A stretch of 64,000 bases of DNA, taken from NCBI GenBank assembly GCA_000828075.3, contig JXCB02000039.1:469470-533469 (forward strand), given 5' to 3'. The DNA comes from Tolypothrix campylonemoides VB511288 (GTDB lineage: Bacteria; Cyanobacteriota; Cyanobacteriia; Cyanobacteriales; Nostocaceae). This document shows positions 24,332 to 33,344 of this stretch, piece after piece (within the stretch, counting starts at the first letter, position 1; every line of letters starts with the position of its first letter). Position numbers and translations under genes: made by a program. The notes beneath the pieces are model-generated. The model had not been told where the DNA came from and did no database searches. It saw only the letters and a list, made by a program, of their open reading frames with translations.

Positions 24332-25006
24332 ATGGCAATTTTTGAAGTTATAGCAAGAGAAGGATTGCGTTTAGTCAAGGTTATTTTGCAAAACGAAACA
24401 GTGAAGACAGAGTCAGGTGCTTTGTACTATATGCGTGGCAATATTACCATGCAATCTAAAGCACCTTCAGCAGGTGGTTTGTTGAAATCTCTAGCAACAG
24501 GTGAAAACATTTTTCGCCCCACTTATACAGGAACTGGTGAATTATATTTGGAGCCTTCTTTATCTGGATTTCATATCATGGAATTAAACGGCACTGAATG
24601 GATTTTGGATAGTGGGGCATATTGGGCAAGTGACGGTTCTGTAGAGGTAGGTGTTGAGCGAAATAAATTGGTTGCTGGGTTAGTGGGTGGTGAAGGCTTG
24701 TTTCAAACAAAAGTCAAAGGCAGAGGTAAAGTGGTCATGGTAGCACAAGGACCTGTAGAGGAGGTGCATTTGCAAAATGACCGTTTAGTTGTGGATGGTA
24801 ATTTTGCAATTGCTCGCACAAGTACCTTAAATTATCGAGTTGAAAAAGCCACTAAGTCTATTTTTGGTTCAATGACTTCAGGAGAGTTTTTAGTCAATAC
24901 TTTCGAGGGAACGGGTACTGTGTTACTTGCTCCTGTTCCCTATTGGGGAGTGATGTTGCTACGTCAAATTACCGCAGCGATTCCGAATAACTCTGGTTCA
25001 AAATAA
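24332..25006 (+). CDS. AIM24-family protein
   Basis: A 224-residue beta-rich soluble protein of the AIM24 (formerly DUF124) family: VKTESGALYYMRGNITMQSK, FRPTYTGTGELYLEPS, GEFLVNTFEGTGTVLLAP. The function is unclear in bacteria; the fold resembles TRAP-like jelly rolls. AGAGG stands before the ATG. It is 54 bases after ureG and could be co-transcribed, though no functional link to urease is known to me. Confidence 0.85.
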   Translation: MAIFEVIAREGLRLVKVILQNETVKTESGALYYMRGNITMQSKAPSAGGLLKSLATGENIFRPTYTGTGELYLEPSLSGFHIMELNGTEWILDSGAYWASDGSVEVGVERNKLVAGLVGGEGLFQTKVKGRGKVVMVAQGPVEEVHLQNDRLVVDGNFAIARTSTLNYRVEKATKSIFGSMTSGEFLVNTFEGTGTVLLAPVPYWGVMLLRQITAAIPNNSGSK

Positions 25007-25468
25007 CTAGAAAAATTTAGAAAAGGAAGGAATTAGAAATTACAGCTATTTTCAGCTAATTGAACCACAGATTTTTGTAGGGGGCAAAGGCTAGCCTTTC
25101 TTTGCCCCAAAGAGCGTGGTTTATCTACTTGAAAACCGCTGTAAATCATCACAACTAGTGGTTTGTTTCATTAGTTTTGATATGTCGTAGGGGTCAGATC
25201 CCCGACTTCTTTGAGAAGTCGGGGATCTGACCGTAATTTTTAATTACCAACACAATTACAAATTACGAATTACAGACTACTAATTATATTGCTTTTTGGA
25301 GTTTGCAGGCAAGCTGAATTAAGTCATCAGCAGCGGCAGATTGGAAGAGAAAAAACAAATATTCGGGTCAAGCTCTTTATTTTTCACTTGTGCGATCGCC
25401 TAACTAATACAACGAGTAAAATTTATATTAAAAACCCGCTTACCCTGCCCCTGTTAATCTCTTGCATT
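25007..25468. other. Intergenic, 462 bp, with a perfect 19-bp hairpin
   Basis: It contains GGGGCAAAG...CTTTGCCCC (25080-25106) and a perfect hairpin at 25192-25232 (19-bp stem GGTCAGATCCCCGACTTCT, loop TTG). Both are repeat-like. The rest is AT-rich with one HIP1 site and no supported gene. Confidence 0.65.
25192..25232. repeat. Perfect 19-bp inverted repeat with 3-nt loop
   Basis: GGTCAGATCCCCGACTTCT and its exact complement are separated by TTG. There is no T-run after it, so it looks like a dispersed palindrome rather than a classical terminator, although it could block transcription from both sides. Confidence 0.8.
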
Positions 25469-26170
25469 TTATAATATTTGCAGCCCAAGCAGTACCTTCT
25501 CTACGAAAAAATAAAAAAATACAAGATTAAACCAGTACAAAAGCATTATTAAAAATGCAGTAAGAAATTTCACCAATAGACTCTTATACTTAATATTTTC
25601 ATAAGCAATATAAGCTGACAGTCCTAGAAGCATTTCTGGAATAACAAGATACACAGCCCAGTGATTAATTGTGATAACATTCTCAGAAGACCATGAAGGC
25701 AATGCCCACATAGTCTGTTCAGCTATACCTACGATAAACAAAGAAATAGCAGCTACACAAATGTAAGCAGTTCTCTGAGAAATATGCTTCTGTACTTGCT
25801 CTCCTGCCAAGATTATCAGAATAAGAGGAATAGTCCACATAAAAGCCATGTAGACTGGTATTGGACCAATTTTTATAAAACTATCTTCGGGATAAACCAG
25901 CACACCAAGCCCAGAGCAGAGAAACGAATCAGGGAGTACTATAAAAAGACTAAGGGGGAAAACAAATAGCCATAAATCAACCCAGTCATTGTGTTCAAGC
26001 CACAAACCTATTCCAGGAATAGCCAAGTTATAAATAACGACTAAGGCGAATAGTCGAATGCCTATGGGTAGCCCCAGAGGAACCATGAGCATTACCACAC
26101 AAAGGGCGGCAAATGCAATATGTAAAATCAGAATATTCCGTTCTTTGTTTTCTATTAATTGCCTGTCCAT
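25469..26170 (-). CDS. Multi-span membrane protein, unknown
   Basis: A 233-residue integral membrane protein with about seven hydrophobic helices (for instance ILHIAFAALCVVMLMVPLG, WVDLWLFVFPLSLFIVLP, MAFMWTIPLILIILAG, ICVAAISLFIVGIAEQTMW). A charged N-terminus (MDRQLIENKER) precedes the first. I do not recognise the family; the acidic residues between helices (DWVDLW, PEDSF, EQTMW) could be functional. It stands alone on the minus strand upstream of an FAD-dependent enzyme in the same orientation, with a 270-bp gap. No function is proposed. Confidence 0.65.
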   Translation of the reverse strand: MDRQLIENKERNILILHIAFAALCVVMLMVPLGLPIGIRLFALVVIYNLAIPGIGLWLEHNDWVDLWLFVFPLSLFIVLPDSFLCSGLGVLVYPEDSFIKIGPIPVYMAFMWTIPLILIILAGEQVQKHISQRTAYICVAAISLFIVGIAEQTMWALPSWSSENVITINHWAVYLVIPEMLLGLSAYIAYENIKYKSLLVKFLTAFLIMLLYWFNLVFFYFFVEKVLLGLQIL

Positions 26171-26439
26171 ATATCTGACGTTTTATTCCAAATTGTCTTG
26201 ATGATTGCAAGAATTCAGAATGGACTGCGTCCCGCTCCGCTAACAGAATAAACAATGCTTACAGCTATAGGGATAAATAATAGCACAGAATCTATATAAA
26301 TGAGATTCCTTGCTCTCTATAACATTCTAAGTTCTGACTCCTGATTTCTGAATTCTTACTAATGATTGGTACTGTTTGGATCAATTAGGACACCAAACAT
26401 CAAATGACTAATAAATTAGAATTCTTCGCTTCTGAAAAA

Positions 26440-27873
26440 TCAAGTTAATCTCTGAGCGGTGATTTTTCGTATATCTTCGGATACTATCTCAGCTTTGTTC
26501 GGTGTTAATTCCAGCAATACACGCCAAAAGATTCGAGGAGTAAAAAGTGAAGATGTTGGTTTCAACATATGCATTACCTCAGCAAAAGATTGGCAGATAT
26601 CTGGTTCTTTAGCAGCTTTTTGTAAAAGCTGGTAAGTATATCTTTGGATTAATTTATAAACAAACCAAGGCTGGGGTTTAATACCCTTAGTTTTGCTCCA
26701 ATTTAAGTCTTCTAAAGTTGGCAGTAACCAAGGATGAGCAATTACTTTGGCTAATTTTTTCTGAAACCGGATTGAAAAGCCAGTCAGTTTGCCTTTCTTG
26801 TATTTTTCTTCTTGGAGCAAATCATCTAAAGTTAATGCACTTAAAGCTGCTACTGTAATTCCCTGCCCATAAACAGGATTAAAGGCACAAACAGCGTCTC
26901 CAAGTGTAATAAAACCATCCGGCATTTGCGAAAGTTTTTCGTAGTGATAGAGACGGTTTTCTGTTTGACGATAACTGTAAATTTTCGACACGGGTTTTGC
27001 AGATTTTATCGCTTCATATATTTCTAAACCAGGTAACGTTTTACTAAACTCCAGAAACCCTACTTCATCAGTTGGAGGATAGTCGCCATTAATCCCAATC
27101 AAACCAACATGCCAAAGATTATTTTCTACCGGATAGATTCCACCACCACGTAGATACGGTGGTCTTGGCCACATTTGAACAGCTTTCCAATCAAATTTGA
27201 ATTCAGGCGAAGGTTGATATAAACGCGATGCATAACCAATTGATGCATCAACTACAGTTTTTTTTGGAGGTATATAACCTATTGTTGCTAACCATTTGTG
27301 AGCGCGTGTTGCTCGACCAGTTGTATCTACAACAAGTTCGGCAAGTAAGGAGTGAATAGACGAGCTGTCATCGTTTTTTCTGTTGTCGCTCCTACACAGT
27401 AAGACGCCATTCACCCGTTTTTGAAGAGCGTCATATAATAACTCAGTGACTTGATGCCCCTCAATAATGTGGAAGCCTTTAAAAGCTTCCAAACGAGATT
27501 TGATAGTCCAATCTAGAAGTGGTCTGCCCAGAAATAGCGTATTTAAATTGAAAGAAAATCTTGGCACTAATTGCGAACCATAAACAATTAATACATCTTT
27601 AGGCCAATCTATCTGTACTGCACCTAAATTCAGAAGTTCTTGCTCAATTCCAGGGAAAAGTGATTCCAAAATGATATTAGCGCGTACCATTAACTGATGG
27701 AGTTGATGGGCTTGAGCAACTCCTCGGCGAAATTCTGGTTTTACAGGATAAATATCGCGTTCAATGAGTGTGACGCGCTCAAAATGATTGAGTAATATCC
27801 TACTGGTTAAAAGTCCGGTCATGCTACCGCCAATTACAATGGCGTGATTTAATTTTGTTGTAGTCATCATCAT
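26440..27873 (-). CDS. FAD-dependent monooxygenase-like oxidoreductase
   Basis: A 477-residue flavoprotein. The N-terminal dinucleotide motif is AIVIGGSMTGLLTSRIL with the ribose-binding Glu in LIERD; the second FAD motif is FITLGDAVCAFNPVYGQG, as in class A monooxygenases and geranylgeranyl-reductase-like enzymes. The product is probably a hydroxylase or epoxidase of a hydrophobic or secondary-metabolite substrate. The start is one of three consecutive ATG codons at 27873. A fragment resembling an NRPS/formyltransferase start lies about 100 bases upstream on the same strand, so this may be a leftover of a biosynthetic cluster. Confidence 0.85.
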   Translation of the reverse strand: MMMTTTKLNHAIVIGGSMTGLLTSRILLNHFERVTLIERDIYPVKPEFRRGVAQAHQLHQLMVRANIILESLFPGIEQELLNLGAVQIDWPKDVLIVYGSQLVPRFSFNLNTLFLGRPLLDWTIKSRLEAFKGFHIIEGHQVTELLYDALQKRVNGVLLCRSDNRKNDDSSSIHSLLAELVVDTTGRATRAHKWLATIGYIPPKKTVVDASIGYASRLYQPSPEFKFDWKAVQMWPRPPYLRGGGIYPVENNLWHVGLIGINGDYPPTDEVGFLEFSKTLPGLEIYEAIKSAKPVSKIYSYRQTENRLYHYEKLSQMPDGFITLGDAVCAFNPVYGQGITVAALSALTLDDLLQEEKYKKGKLTGFSIRFQKKLAKVIAHPWLLPTLEDLNWSKTKGIKPQPWFVYKLIQRYTYQLLQKAAKEPDICQSFAEVMHMLKPTSSLFTPRIFWRVLLELTPNKAEIVSEDIRKITAQRLT

Positions 27874-27976
27874 TTTTGAACAGAAGAAAACACTTTAACT
27901 AATTCAACGTGCATTCGATAAAGCCGTAGAGATTGTGCAATTCACAATCTAACCGAACGAAAAAGCGTTCTTGGAG

Positions 27977-28189
27977 TTATAAAGGCTTTTGACTTAAAAA
28001 TTTTATGAGATTATCTGTTGGCTTAATATAAGGTATACCTTTATCCTTAGCCCAGTTACTTATCGATGTATGTGAGGAAATAATACCGTAAAGAGTGCAA
28101 CCTCGATTGAGAAGTAATTCAGCACATTGAATTGGTAAAGTTCCTTCGCCAATAACAAAACAACTAAGTTGATTTTGATGACGTATCAT
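27977..28189 (-). pseudogene. N-terminal fragment of a formyltransferase/NRPS-type protein
   Basis: The frame from the ATG at 28189 reads LSCFVIGEGTLPIQCAELLL, then LYGIISSHTSISNWAKDKGI, resembling the start of formyltransferase-like domains that open some cyanobacterial NRPS proteins. It stops after 70 residues, far short of any complete domain, and no continuation is seen downstream, where the FAD enzyme begins about 100 bases on. I read it as a truncated relic. The family identification rests on memory. Confidence 0.5.
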
Positions 28190-28240
28190 AATTCGTCCAA
28201 TTATTATTTTGTAATAACATCTGCCAGATAATAAATTCAT

Positions 28241-28693
28241 TCAACTATTATTTCTCGCAAATATTTTACTTTTCTTACTTTTCTTACTTTTCTTACTTTT
28301 CCTACTTTTCTTACTTTTCTTACTTTTCCTACTTTTTATTGTCGAGAGCGCTCCAGCAATAAATCGAAACTTGGATTTATTCCTAAAATCTTTACCCGAT
28401 TAAGTTTCTCCACATGAACTGAAGGCAATGCTGCCAAGAATTTTTGTAAAACTCGTCTCATCATTTCTCGTGTAGCTACTGGCAAGTTCAATGATTGTCT
28501 ACCCTAGAATTTCAAACTTTTAGAGAAAATGCAAGGACAGTTAAGACAGTTAAGACAGTTAAGAAAAGGTTTAAATAAACTTAACACAATAGCTTAATAG
28601 CTTAATACTAACTTCAAAAAGTGAGCTGCACTCTTAGAACAATTGAACACACTAGCGCCACAGTGCCTGGAAATAAACCGATTACCATTAGAC
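28241..28693. other. Intergenic with tandem repeats and possible gene debris
   Basis: A TTACTTTTC/CTACTTTTC nonamer array fills 28266-28335, and GACAGTTAA units repeat at 28538-28565. On the minus strand at 28501-28339 there is a stretch reading MMRRVLQKFLAALPSVHVEK then NRVKILGINPSFDLLLERS, open to a stop and without a good start. It may be the tail of a lost gene, which I cannot identify. Confidence 0.5.
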
Positions 28694-29149
28694 ACTGGAG
28701 TTTAGACTAAAGCAGGCGATCGCGCGGAGCGCACTGCCCCTTGGGCGATCGCTACGCGGTTGCAATGCAAAAAAATGAAGGGATGCTTGTAGTTAGAACA
28801 AGCACCCCTTAAGCGGAAGATGAGAGAAGCACAACCCTTCGGGTATGCCTTCGGCACGCTACGCGAACGCCAGTCGCTACAACGGGGGGAACCCCAACGC
28901 CAGTCGCCTGCGGAGGGAAACCCTTCCGAAGTTTGCCCGGAGGGAAACCGACGCCAGTTGCCTGTGGAGGGAAACCCTCCTGCAGCACTGGCTCCTCCTT
29001 GCAACTTCTCTCCTGCAGCGCTGGCTCCGCAACGCGCTGGCGAACCAACTCTCAACAACCGCTATGGATTCTTTTGCCAGATTAAAAGCATTTCGTCAAA
29101 CCGTAATACTAGTTGAACGACTTAAATGTTGCTTAGTCTAAACTCCAGT
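28694..29149. repeat. 456-bp segment bounded by a 17-bp inverted repeat, palindrome-rich
   Basis: ACTGGAGTTTAGACTAA at 28694-28710 is repeated in inverted orientation at 29133-29149. The right copy forms the last codons and stop of the PEP-CTERM gene. Between them lie HIP1 palindromes (28715-28753), three CGCCAGT(C/T)GC units (28868, 28898, 28952) with GGAGGGAAAC spacers, and CTGGCTCC/GCGCTGG arms, all of the dispersed GC-rich repeat kind also at 10882 and 40599. No gene is supported, although frames stay open on both strands. Confidence 0.7.
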
Positions 29150-29753
29150 TTTTACGCTTCACGAGTGAACGTATGCCCAAAGCAGACAACATTAAGATGC
29201 CTAACATAGAAGCAGGTTCAGGGACACGCGAAATCGAAGTAAAGGCATTTGTGGAAGATAGGGTAGCCCCTGTGGGAGTATTGATGAGCGCAAATCCGGA
29301 CGACGGGAGAGTCGTAACTAAATCGGATAAAGCATTGGAACCCAGGGAATTAGGTAGGTAAGCGAACGTAGCCAAAAATTTAGGATTGCTAGGATTAAAG
29401 TTTTTAAAATCATCAAACCCGATGACGTCTGCAGAAAGCCCACTATTATCTGGTCTCGCTAAATTACTTCCCACTACAATCGAATTGGAAGAACCTTTAA
29501 AGATATCTTTTCCGGCATTAATAGTATACTCTGGACTCGCGTTTCCATACAAAGTGGCACCGTCGGGTGTCACGCCCGCTTGGATTGAGTCATCAAAGAC
29601 AAAGTTACCGCTAACTGGCTCACCAGTTTCTTGAGCGTTGAACTGGAAGCTGAAGTTAAAAAGGGAAGCTTGAGCAGGAGCGCTACTTACAGTTCCCAGC
29701 AACGTAAACGCTGCTCCGACGGTAGCCATTAATAACTTTTTTGTGGCTTTCAT
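29133..29753 (-). CDS. PEP-CTERM sorting domain protein
   Basis: A 206-residue exported protein. The signal peptide runs from KATKKLLMATVGAAFTLLG to about AQA-S. The mature domain is beta-rich (FNFSFQFNAQETGEPVSGNF, FDDSIQAGVTPDGATLYG). The C-terminus is VPEPASMLGILMLSALGIR then basic RSLVKRKNW, a standard PEP-CTERM signal for exosortase. GGAG lies seven bases before the ATG. Its last five codons are part of a 17-bp inverted repeat whose partner is 440 bp away. Confidence 0.88.
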   Translation of the reverse strand: MKATKKLLMATVGAAFTLLGTVSSAPAQASLFNFSFQFNAQETGEPVSGNFVFDDSIQAGVTPDGATLYGNASPEYTINAGKDIFKGSSNSIVVGSNLARPDNSGLSADVIGFDDFKNFNPSNPKFLATFAYLPNSLGSNALSDLVTTLPSSGFALINTPTGATLSSTNAFTSISRVPEPASMLGILMLSALGIRSLVKRKNWSLD

Positions 29754-30175
29754 AAGACTTCTCCGAAAAGTGCCAATGCGTCTTTATAAGTGGCTGAAGT
29801 GCAAACACGTGAGAAGAAAATCAACCAGTTTCCACTTTAAGAATATACTTATGCCTAAAAATAAAAAATGAATTATCTTTAGGAAAATTGAGTATGTTTT
29901 TTGTGATTTATAAGAGGACTAATAGGGCGTTATTGATTTGAAGTATGAAACGCGATTTTTTAAGAATAACGCAGCAAAGCGAAGAATGACAGCATTCATC
30001 CCTCGCTTAGGCAACCCCACTCGTAGTATCTCGTCAAATTCAGTAAATGCACCCCCACTTAGAGATATTTTGCGGCTAATACAAAACAGAATGCAACAAT
30101 GCAACTTTGTGTAAGTTCTTGGGCATAAAACCCGCTATTCTAGGCAATAATTCTGACAAAGCACCTTCAGCCGCC
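29754..30175. other. Intergenic, 422 bp
   Basis: An AT-rich region between the divergently placed PEP-CTERM and formamidase genes; promoters for both must lie here, but no clear operator is visible. An in-frame extension of the formamidase to a TTG at 30107 lacks a ribosome site. Confidence 0.4.
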
Positions 30176-31141
30176 ATGACTCACCATATTCTCAAAGCCA
30201 CCAGGGAAACCGTGCATCTGGGTGGGTTCTCTCATCTTTTAGAACCAGCACTCACTGTTGACTCTGGCGACACAGTTGACGTAGAAACATACACTGGCTA
30301 CTACCTTTACGACAAAGCACCACCGGAGTTTCTCACACCTGCATTTTTGGATATTTGCCAAAATCTTCCCCCAGAACGCAAAGTTGCAGCAGGACCGCAT
30401 CTACTCACCGGACCAATTTACGTGCGGGAAGCGGAACCTGGAGATGTTTTGGAAGTCAAACTAGAAGCAATAACACCCAGTTTACCCGTTGGCTTCAATG
30501 CGATTCGTACAGGTTGGGGAGCGTTACCACATCAGTTTCATCAACCCGCCTTGAGATTTATTCCCCTCAATTTAGAGGAGAACATCGCTGAATTTCCCGA
30601 GGGGAGCGGTATTAAAATTCCCCTTAAACCCTTTTTTGGTATCCTAGGTGTTGCGACTACGGAAGCATTGCGAAACTCAATCCCTCCTGGTCACTATGGT
30701 GGTAATATTGATAACCAGGAACTACAGGCTGGTTCTAGGATTTTTTTGCCGATTTTCGTTCCTGGTGCCTTATTTTCTATCGGTGATGGACATTCAGCAC
30801 AGGGAGATGGTGAAGTCAATGTCACCGCAATTGAAACTTCTATGAATGGTAAGATTCATCTTAAACTTCGCAAGAATTTGCAATTGACAATGCCAATTGC
30901 TGAAACTCCCACAGACATCATCACAATGGGATTCGGTCAAACATTAGATGAAGCCCTAGAAATAGCTTTAAAAAACATGATTGACTTTTTAGAGCGCTTC
31001 ATCAATTTGTCGCCGGAAGATGCTTATGTATTGTGTAGTTTAGCCGTCAACTTTCGCATCACTCAAGTTGTCAATAGTCCACAAAAAGGCGTTCATGGAA
31101 TGCTACCAAAATCGATATTTTCCTCGAAAATGAATCTATAA
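30176..31141 (+). CDS. Acetamidase/formamidase family protein
   Basis: A 321-residue FmdA/AmdA-family amidohydrolase, expected to hydrolyse formamide, acetamide or related short amides to ammonia and the acid. Signatures include the N-terminal VDSGDTVDVETYTG, GPIYVREAEPGDVLEVKL, and the central PPGHYGGNIDNQEL and LFSIGDGHSAQGDGEVNVTAIET, which hold the metal-binding Asp/His/Glu. The start chosen is the ATG at 30176. It is followed by a half-size TauE transporter and a BMP-type binding protein on the same strand, suggesting nitrogen scavenging. Confidence 0.88.
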   Translation: MTHHILKATRETVHLGGFSHLLEPALTVDSGDTVDVETYTGYYLYDKAPPEFLTPAFLDICQNLPPERKVAAGPHLLTGPIYVREAEPGDVLEVKLEAITPSLPVGFNAIRTGWGALPHQFHQPALRFIPLNLEENIAEFPEGSGIKIPLKPFFGILGVATTEALRNSIPPGHYGGNIDNQELQAGSRIFLPIFVPGALFSIGDGHSAQGDGEVNVTAIETSMNGKIHLKLRKNLQLTMPIAETPTDIITMGFGQTLDEALEIALKNMIDFLERFINLSPEDAYVLCSLAVNFRITQVVNSPQKGVHGMLPKSIFSSKMNL

Positions 31142-31173
31142 TTAGCCATAATTAGCCATCTACTCACATTTTT

Positions 31174-31545
31174 ATGTCTAATATAGCCATCCAATTGTTG
31201 CTTATTGGTTTAGCTGCTGGGGTTGCAGGAGGTATGTTTGGCATCGGTGGCGGTGCAATTATGGTACCGGCAATGGTGCTTTTAATAGGTATGGATCAAA
31301 AGTTTGCCACTGGCACTTCTATTGCTGCTCAAATATTGCCAATCGGTATATTGGCAGCGATAGTTTACTATCGAAACGGCAATCTCAATATCAAGTATGC
31401 TGTGCTTATTGCAGTTGGTCTCATAATTGGCAATTTTTTTGGGGCGCTGTTTGCTAATCAGCCCTTTATTAGCAGTGAAACAATGAAAAAGCTGTATGGC
31501 ATCTTTTTGTTACTCATTGGTCTGCGGTATTTACTAGTACGCTAA
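31174..31545 (+). CDS. TauE/SafE (TSUP) family transporter, half-size
   Basis: A 123-residue membrane protein with four hydrophobic segments. The TSUP signature GLAAGVAGGMFGIGGGAIMVP is at the N-terminus. Full TSUP proteins have two such halves (about 250 residues); this one has a single half and an apparently complete C-terminus (YGIFLLLIGLRYLLVR), so it would need to dimerise. The family exports sulfite, sulfonates or organic anions. It lies 32 bases after the formamidase stop, so co-transcription is likely, and a terminator follows at 31575. Confidence 0.85.
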   Translation: MSNIAIQLLLIGLAAGVAGGMFGIGGGAIMVPAMVLLIGMDQKFATGTSIAAQILPIGILAAIVYYRNGNLNIKYAVLIAVGLIIGNFFGALFANQPFISSETMKKLYGIFLLLIGLRYLLVR

Positions 31546-31574
31546 CAATAATTAACAATTTCACTTACTTTGGA

Positions 31575-31596
31575 GGGTGGGAAATCCCACCCTTTT
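31575..31596 (+). terminator. Rho-independent terminator after the TauE gene
   Basis: GGGTGGG-aaat-CCCACCC is a 7-bp stem followed by TTTT. It sits 29 bases after the TauE stop. Confidence 0.75.
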
Positions 31597-31787
31597 ATCA
31601 ATAGAGTTCTTGTAAAAATTTATTTTTTGTTAGAGGGAACTTATAACTTAGTACGCAGATTACAGTATTTTTTCTGAATTATGTGTTCTTGTTTATTCTG
31701 CCAAAGTTTATTTTTAGTTTGTATAATCGAAATCATTTATATCTCAATTATTTATAACAGTTTGATCTGGTAGACAAATCGATAAAT

Positions 31788-32981
31788 ATGGAACGTCGTA
31801 AGTTTCTAAAGTATGCCACTTTAGCAGCAACTGGCTTTACGTTTGCTGGTTGTAGTGGCAGTAAATCTCAATTACAGAGTGAAGTACCTGTCTTAGCTTC
31901 GCCGATGGCGGCGAATGAAGTTCTCAAGGTAGGATTTGTCTATGTTGGATCTGTGGGTGATTTTGGGTGGACTTATGCCCACGATTTAGGTCGTAGAGAA
32001 ATGGAGGCAAATCTTCAGCAGAAAGTGAAAACGACTTTTGTGGAAAATGTCAGCGAAGGTGCGGATGCTGAGAGGGTGATTCGTCAATTGGCATTAGAAG
32101 GCAATAAGTTAATTTTTACGACTTCTTTTGGCTATATGAACCCCACAATGAAAGTAGCACAAGACTTTCCCAATGTTGTTTTTGAGAATTGTACTGGATA
32201 CAAACGCGTCAGGAATGTCGGTACCTATTTGGCACGCTTTGAAGAACCGCGATACCTAACTGGTATGATTGCTGGCAAGATGACAAAATCCAATGTGATT
32301 GGTTTTATTGGTTCATACCCAATTCCTGAAGTCATTCGCGGAATAGGTGCGTTTACGTAAGGACTGCAACAGACAAATTCCAAAGCAAAAGTGAGGGTGG
32401 TTTGGGTGCAAAATAGGTATGATCCAGCTAAAGAAAGAGAAGCTGCTCAAGCTTTAGTTAATTTAGGTGCGGATGTCCTAACGCAGCATACCGACTCGAT
32501 CGCTCCTATTCAATTAGCAGAGGAAAAGGGTATTTATGCTTTTGGCTACAACACTGATATGAGTAGATTTGGTGCAAAAGCTCATCTAACATCAGCTATC
32601 AATAAATGGGGAAAATTTTATATAGATAAAGCCTTGGCTGTGATCAACGGAACTTGGAAGTCTGAGGAAGTTTGGTATGGAATTGCTCAAGGAATGGTAG
32701 ATATTTCGCCCTTGAATCCTGTGGTTCCTCAAGATGTTCAACAATTGGTAATAAGGAAACGCGAGGAATTTATCAGTGGTGTGGCACATCCTTTTGATGG
32801 CGCGGTGAAAGACCAAAATGGTGTGGTGCGAGTCCCTAAGGGTCAGGTGTTGGGCGATAAAGAACAACTGGCGATGGATTGGTATGTTGAGGAAATTGAG
32901 GAAGTCAAAACAATTCAAAATTCACGCATTCGCTCATTCAAAATTGAAGACGTTTCAGACAGGGATTTTAACCCTGACTGA
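31788..32981 (+). pseudogene. BMP-family (PnrA-like) substrate-binding lipoprotein, in-frame stop
   Basis: Two collinear frames in the same register, 31788-32360 and 32391-32981, are separated by one TAA at 32358-32360. Together they give a BMP-family ABC binding protein: a Tat-like ERRKFLKYA motif, lipobox TFAGC with Cys22, then VGFVYVGSVGDFGWTYAHD, NRYDPAKEREAAQALVNLGAD and DILTQHTD-type segments. The stop replaces a residue between GAFT and GLQQ, where Leu (TTA) would be expected. The C-terminus after AMDWYV diverges and ends in a repeat hairpin. These proteins bind nucleosides or related solutes. No permease or ATPase gene is adjacent. Confidence 0.85.
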
Positions 32982-32984
32982 AAC
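32952..32984. repeat. Inverted repeat at the 3' end of the BMP gene
   Basis: GTTTCAGACAGGG-attttaa-CCCTGACTGAAAC is a 13-bp stem with one mismatch, and the stop codon of the binding protein lies inside it. It appears to be a dispersed repeat that replaced the natural end of the gene. Confidence 0.7.
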
Positions 32985-33142
32985 GAGGCTACGTGTAGAC
33001 GTAGGGGTCTTCAACCCTTTACTTGACGATAAAACTGTAGTGCAAGTTGCCAGAGTCATTAGACTTAATTTTTTGACAGTAAACATAATGATTACCTACT
33101 GTCAATAACTAACTAATCCTAGGAAAGAAAGCCCCTCATAAA

Positions 33143-33307
33143 GGGAGCATCCCAAAGCAAGCAAAAACCTTACTTACCCTCATCCCCTAACCCCTTCTCC
33201 CGTGGGGAGAAGGGGAATAAGAGTAAGACTTGACTCCCCTCTCCCAAATGGGGAGAGGGGTTGGGGGTGAGGGCAAAATGGCAAGTGTGTAAAATTGGGA
33301 TGCTCCC
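33143..33307. repeat. MITE-like element, GGGAGCATCCCAA family, copy 2
   Basis: A 165-bp element with perfect 13-bp ends GGGAGCATCCCAA/TTGGGATGCTCCC, flanked by the 8-bp duplication CTCATAAA (33135-33142, 33308-33315). Without it the flanks close into GCCCCTCATAAAAGAGGGGC, a hairpin, so it inserted into the loop of a hairpin. The interior has CCCTCATCCCC and GGGGTTGGGGGTGAGGG arms. Confidence 0.9.
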
Positions 33308-33344
33308 CTCATAAAAGAGGGGCATATATATTGATGCTATTTGC

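Noticed and set aside
22058..25006. Complete urease operon
   Set aside because: Only accessory genes ureE, ureF and ureG are present; no ureA, ureB, ureC or ureD sequence was seen in the window.
25192..25232. Rho-independent terminator
   Set aside because: The stem is perfect, but no T-run follows on either strand and it is about 185 bases from the nearest stop; a dispersed palindrome is more likely.
28702..29141. Several open frames of 80-118 residues on both strands
   Set aside because: They arise from GC-rich palindromic repeats; sequences such as repeated GGFPS/PQATGV blocks in all frames are artefacts of the repeat.
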